Assembly (NCBI RefSeq): GCF_022811525.1
Contig: NZ_CP063982.1
Coordinates: 2,356,001-2,420,000 of the forward strand
Direction: 5' to 3'
DNA from: Orrella daihaiensis
GTDB lineage: Bacteria; Pseudomonadota; Gammaproteobacteria; Burkholderiales; Burkholderiaceae_B
DNA length: 64,000 nucleotides
Shown: positions 61,595 through 64,000 of the stretch, one piece after another
Numbering within the stretch: position 1 is the first letter of the stretch
Layout: every line of letters starts with the position of its first letter
The notes under the pieces: model-generated
Told to the model about the DNA's origin: nothing
Databases searched by the model: none
Seen by the model: only the letters and a program-made list of their open reading frames with translations
Translations under genes and position numbers: made by a program

Positions 61595-62677
61595 ATGGAG
61601 CAACAAGACATGAAGTCTGGGGCTAGGCTTTATACGATCACTTTTTCGCTAGCCGCAGCTGCAATGCTCGCTAGTTGTGCTGCACCCGAACAACCGCCGC
61701 GGAGTCCCGTCAATGATCCCAATGCCCCGATGCGGGTATCAACTGCCCGCGTCAGCACAGCCCAGCCCGATCCGGTCGGCCAGCTCTTTAATGACGGGCC
61801 ACGACAAGTTGTCACCTACTCAGTCAATACCGATCCGTTGTCGGTACTATTTCGCGATCCAGCGTTCATGGTCAAGCTTTCGCCAACCACGAATGATCAG
61901 CGTGATGAACTGGCGGCAACTTCTGCGGCACAACTAACGACAACGCCAACAGCTGAATCCAGAGCTACTGTCACGCCACTAGCGCCTACCAACCAGCTGA
62001 GTCCAAAGCCAGTGACTCGTGCGAGCATGGCACCCGCAGAAGCACCCCCAGTTCAGACCCGAACCATGATCGAACCACAAGCGGTTGAAAAAACCGCGGC
62101 ATCGGCTCCTGAATCCATGACGTCAAGAGTCCCAGTACAAGCTGAGACTCAAGCAAGCATGTCCAGCCCAACAAGCCCCATGAGCGATGCGCCGTCGGTG
62201 GCTGTTGCGGCTGCCACTGCCACCGTACCGGTTGCTACCACCACTAAAGCCCCGTCCGCTGCGAACGCACCCGTTGCCCTTGATGGCCTGCAACAAAAGT
62301 CTGCCAGCTGGCCAATTGCGACCAAGCCTGCCAATGTCTTCGGTGCCAAGGGGCCAGACGGCAGTGCATGGCGTGGTCTGGTTTACAAATCGCCAGCCAA
62401 GACCCCGGTTAAAGCTATTGAGCCAGGCAAAGTTGTATTTGCCCAACCACTTCGTGGCTATGGCAACGTCATCATTATTGACCACGGTAAGAACTACACC
62501 AGCATCTATGGTTACAACGAGGCTCTGACCAAGAATGTCGGTGACACCGTGCGCAAGGGTGAGACCATTGCGTTGGTTGGGGATACGGGGCCGTTGGCTG
62601 ATGAAGCGCTTTACTTTGAAATCCGCAAAGGCAGCGTACCAATTGATCCGTCGATCTATCTGGCTAGCAACCCCTAA
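61595..62677 (+). CDS. LytM/M23-domain lipoprotein, probably inactive amidase activator
   Basis: 360 residues. Start has AAGGAA six bases before; lipobox LASC with Cys28. A long Pro/Thr/Ala/Ser-rich linker (about 30-230) leads to a C-terminal LytM domain: YKSPAKTPVKAIEPGKVVFAQPLRGYGN, IIDHGKNYTSIYGYN and ALYFEIRKGSVPIDPSIYL. Active M23 enzymes have HxxxD and HxH; here ALYFEI replaces HLHFEI, so the zinc site is incomplete, as in NlpD/EnvC. It probably recruits or activates amidases at the septum. Confidence 0.85.
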   Translation: MEQQDMKSGARLYTITFSLAAAAMLASCAAPEQPPRSPVNDPNAPMRVSTARVSTAQPDPVGQLFNDGPRQVVTYSVNTDPLSVLFRDPAFMVKLSPTTNDQRDELAATSAAQLTTTPTAESRATVTPLAPTNQLSPKPVTRASMAPAEAPPVQTRTMIEPQAVEKTAASAPESMTSRVPVQAETQASMSSPTSPMSDAPSVAVAAATATVPVATTTKAPSAANAPVALDGLQQKSASWPIATKPANVFGAKGPDGSAWRGLVYKSPAKTPVKAIEPGKVVFAQPLRGYGNVIIIDHGKNYTSIYGYNEALTKNVGDTVRKGETIALVGDTGPLADEALYFEIRKGSVPIDPSIYLASNP

Positions 62678-62686
62678 GCCTAGTCG

Positions 62687-63292
62687 TCAGGGGCACAGCC
62701 ACTGACACTGCCCGGCAGCGAATCGGGCCCGGCGATGCCGCCCGAGCCCAAGCTCAAGCCAGTCCATCTCTTTGATTTGTGCGGTCAGAACGGCGAAGTA
62801 GTTTTCTGGTTCGTTTTCGTCGGACAGCGCAGCATCATCGATATTAGGCTTGTCGGTTGCATCAGACGACTTTATCTCTGGCATTGGCTCTCCCGGCGGC
62901 AAGTACCCGAGATAGTCACTTGCTGCCCTGGTTTGTTTGACTATTTGCCAAAGCGATTCAACATAAGGTCCGTCGGTTTGAATCGACATGTCAGCACGAA
63001 CGCGCAATTGCCATTGCAACTTCGCACTCCAAAACACCAGACATGCCGATGACTGTTCAACGAGTTCAGCCACTTTAGCGCTGCGACGATCGGTATATAT
63101 TTCCAGCATGCCGCCACCTTCAACTTGCTTGGCCCTGCGTAGCACCACTGTTCTGGCGTTAACTATGCCGTTGGCGCTAGCCGTGGCCAATACCGGCGTG
63201 CGCCAGCCATGGTGGCGATCATGAGTAGCTCGCAAAAGCTCTTTCCAAATCTGCTGTTGAATTTCTTCAGGTAAGTGATATGTGGGTCTCAT
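62687..63292 (-). CDS. Pyridoxamine 5'-phosphate oxidase-like flavoprotein
   Basis: 201 residues, split-barrel FMN-binding fold. PVLATASANGIVNARTVVLRRA and LEIYTDRRSAKVAEL are the PNPOx-like core; WSAKLQWQLRVRADM contains the usual RV strand. The C-terminus ends DWLELGLGRHRRARF, matching PdxH-related Alr4036-type proteins, not classical PdxH, which has the PRP motif. FMN-dependent redox role with unknown substrate. Confidence 0.78.
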   Translation of the reverse strand: MRPTYHLPEEIQQQIWKELLRATHDRHHGWRTPVLATASANGIVNARTVVLRRAKQVEGGGMLEIYTDRRSAKVAELVEQSSACLVFWSAKLQWQLRVRADMSIQTDGPYVESLWQIVKQTRAASDYLGYLPPGEPMPEIKSSDATDKPNIDDAALSDENEPENYFAVLTAQIKEMDWLELGLGRHRRARFAAGQCQWLCP

Positions 63293-63566
63293 CTTAGAGA
63301 GTGTGCACAGTACTTCTGTGACAAAAGAATATTAGGTTCAAACCAAATACGCTGTAACTCAAATACTCCTCAGGCAAACAAGGCTGACGTTCGTTTCTTG
63401 ATAATCAAAGGGAAGACTGCTATGCGCCATAGACATTTCAGCCATGGTTTTAACACTGAGTGTACGTTAAATTAGAACATTGACTGTCTTTCAGAGTGCG
63501 CTATGGATACGCTTGGTTGCATGGCGATATGCCCCTGCGGCGGTAAACTGAAATACAGGAGCCACC

Positions 63567-64000
63567 TTGAAATCTGCTGACCTACTCACATCTGCACACA
63601 CTGAATCAATCCAAGCCATATTAGATAAGGTTGAGTCAAGCCCACTCGGGCTTGATGAGTCTGTAGCTCAAGCCAGACAAAAAACATTTGGGCCCAACCA
63701 GCTACCCGAGGCAGTCAGCCCGAGCATTGTTAGCATCTTTATTCGGCAATTTAAAAGCCCTCTGATTTATGTCCTACTTTTAGCTGGCGTTATATCACTG
63801 GCGATTGAGGCGTTTAGCGACGCGGCTTTTATATTTGTCGTGCTCCTGATCAATGCTGGCATTGGCCTGTTCCAGGAATACCGTGCTGAGCAATCAGCCC
63901 AGGCGTTAAAGAGCTTAGCCGCTGGTCATGCCCTTGTCTTGCGTGGCGGTGAAGTATTTGACGTTGATGCACGCATACTGGTGCCAGGCGATATCGTGCT
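63567..64000 (+). CDS. P-type cation-transporting ATPase, N-terminal part (runs off right edge)
   Basis: 144 codons present. Starts with TTG, since an in-frame TGA lies shortly upstream and CAGGAG is 6 bases before. The cation-ATPase N-terminal region (GLDESVAQARQKTFGPNQLPE), first helices and the actuator start (EYRAEQSAQALKSL, LVLRGGEVFDVDAR) match P2A-type Ca2+/cation pumps. The phosphorylation motif DKTGT lies beyond the window, so ion choice is open. Confidence 0.88.
   Translation, partial: MKSADLLTSAHTESIQAILDKVESSPLGLDESVAQARQKTFGPNQLPEAVSPSIVSIFIRQFKSPLIYVLLLAGVISLAIEAFSDAAFIFVVLLINAGIGLFQEYRAEQSAQALKSLAAGHALVLRGGEVFDVDARILVPGDIV

Noticed and set aside
63275..63475. 66-residue reading frame before the P-type ATPase
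   Set aside because: Starts inside the PNPOx-like gene on the other strand, no family resemblance, biased composition.

Overview
The window looks like a chromosomal segment of a betaproteobacterium, most likely Burkholderiales and close to Alcaligenaceae. The reasons are the repeated Tct/Bug-type tripartite tricarboxylate transporters, the many small acid-catabolism operons, an RfaH-type NusG paralogue and a G+C content that looks close to half. No rRNA, tRNA, CRISPR array or prophage was seen. Assignments come from reading translations and motifs; no database was searched.

Left part (1-5.5 kb): the start of an exported protein running off the left edge, rfaH, a CxxC carboxymuconolactone-decarboxylase-type protein, an MFS permease, and a compact polysaccharide operon (processive family-2 glycosyltransferase, HlyD-type membrane fusion protein, 75-residue zinc-ribbon protein).

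Catabolic core (5.5-34.4 kb): two separate copies of an unusual three-enzyme module, an aconitase-family hydratase of two subunits (LeuC-like, LeuD-like) plus an isocitrate-lyase/PEP-mutase-superfamily lyase with a KKCGH loop. Copy 1 sits with a full TctCBA transporter and an Fe(II)/2-oxoglutarate dioxygenase. Copy 2 sits with TctBA, a class III CoA-transferase, an HMG-CoA-lyase-type enzyme and a complete LivKHMGF importer. Nearby lie an acyl-CoA dehydrogenase, an isochorismatase-fold hydrolase, a second TctC, a 3-hydroxyisobutyrate-dehydrogenase-type enzyme and an NDP-forming acyl-CoA synthetase. No other leucine-synthesis genes are present, so both LeuCD pairs are read as hydratases in breakdown of alkyl-maleate/alkyl-malate-like acids, with the lyase releasing pyruvate or a similar keto acid. 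Between the copies is a small HIT / nucleosidase / acetylpolyamine-amidohydrolase operon.

Middle part (34.6-48.6 kb): an AspT-type exchanger, a nitrate/sulfonate-type ABC importer with a divergent TauD-like dioxygenase, a glutamate-dependent acid-resistance set (gadB, gadC, glsA), an MsbA-like ABC exporter, an APC permease, a DUF2805 protein and a dihydroneopterin-aldolase-like protein.

Right part (48.8-64 kb): a TnpB-only IS200/IS605 element with both hairpin ends visible, an EmrB-type MFS pump, a MetE-C-like methyltransferase, a DUF2130 protein, a truncated AAA_14 ATPase, an orphan VasI/TagO-like protein, then a five-gene cell-envelope cluster (COG3014-like lipoprotein, LpoB-like lipoprotein, a DUF6844-like protein, CsgG-like protein, LytM-domain lipoprotein). 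It ends with a PNPOx-type flavoprotein and the first 144 codons of a P-type cation ATPase.

Several strong dyads lie in or near the gaps (tctC-tctB hairpin, leuC2 leader, permease/DUF2805 gap, AAA_14 start region), and one 14-bp perfect inverted repeat lies inside a dioxygenase gene.
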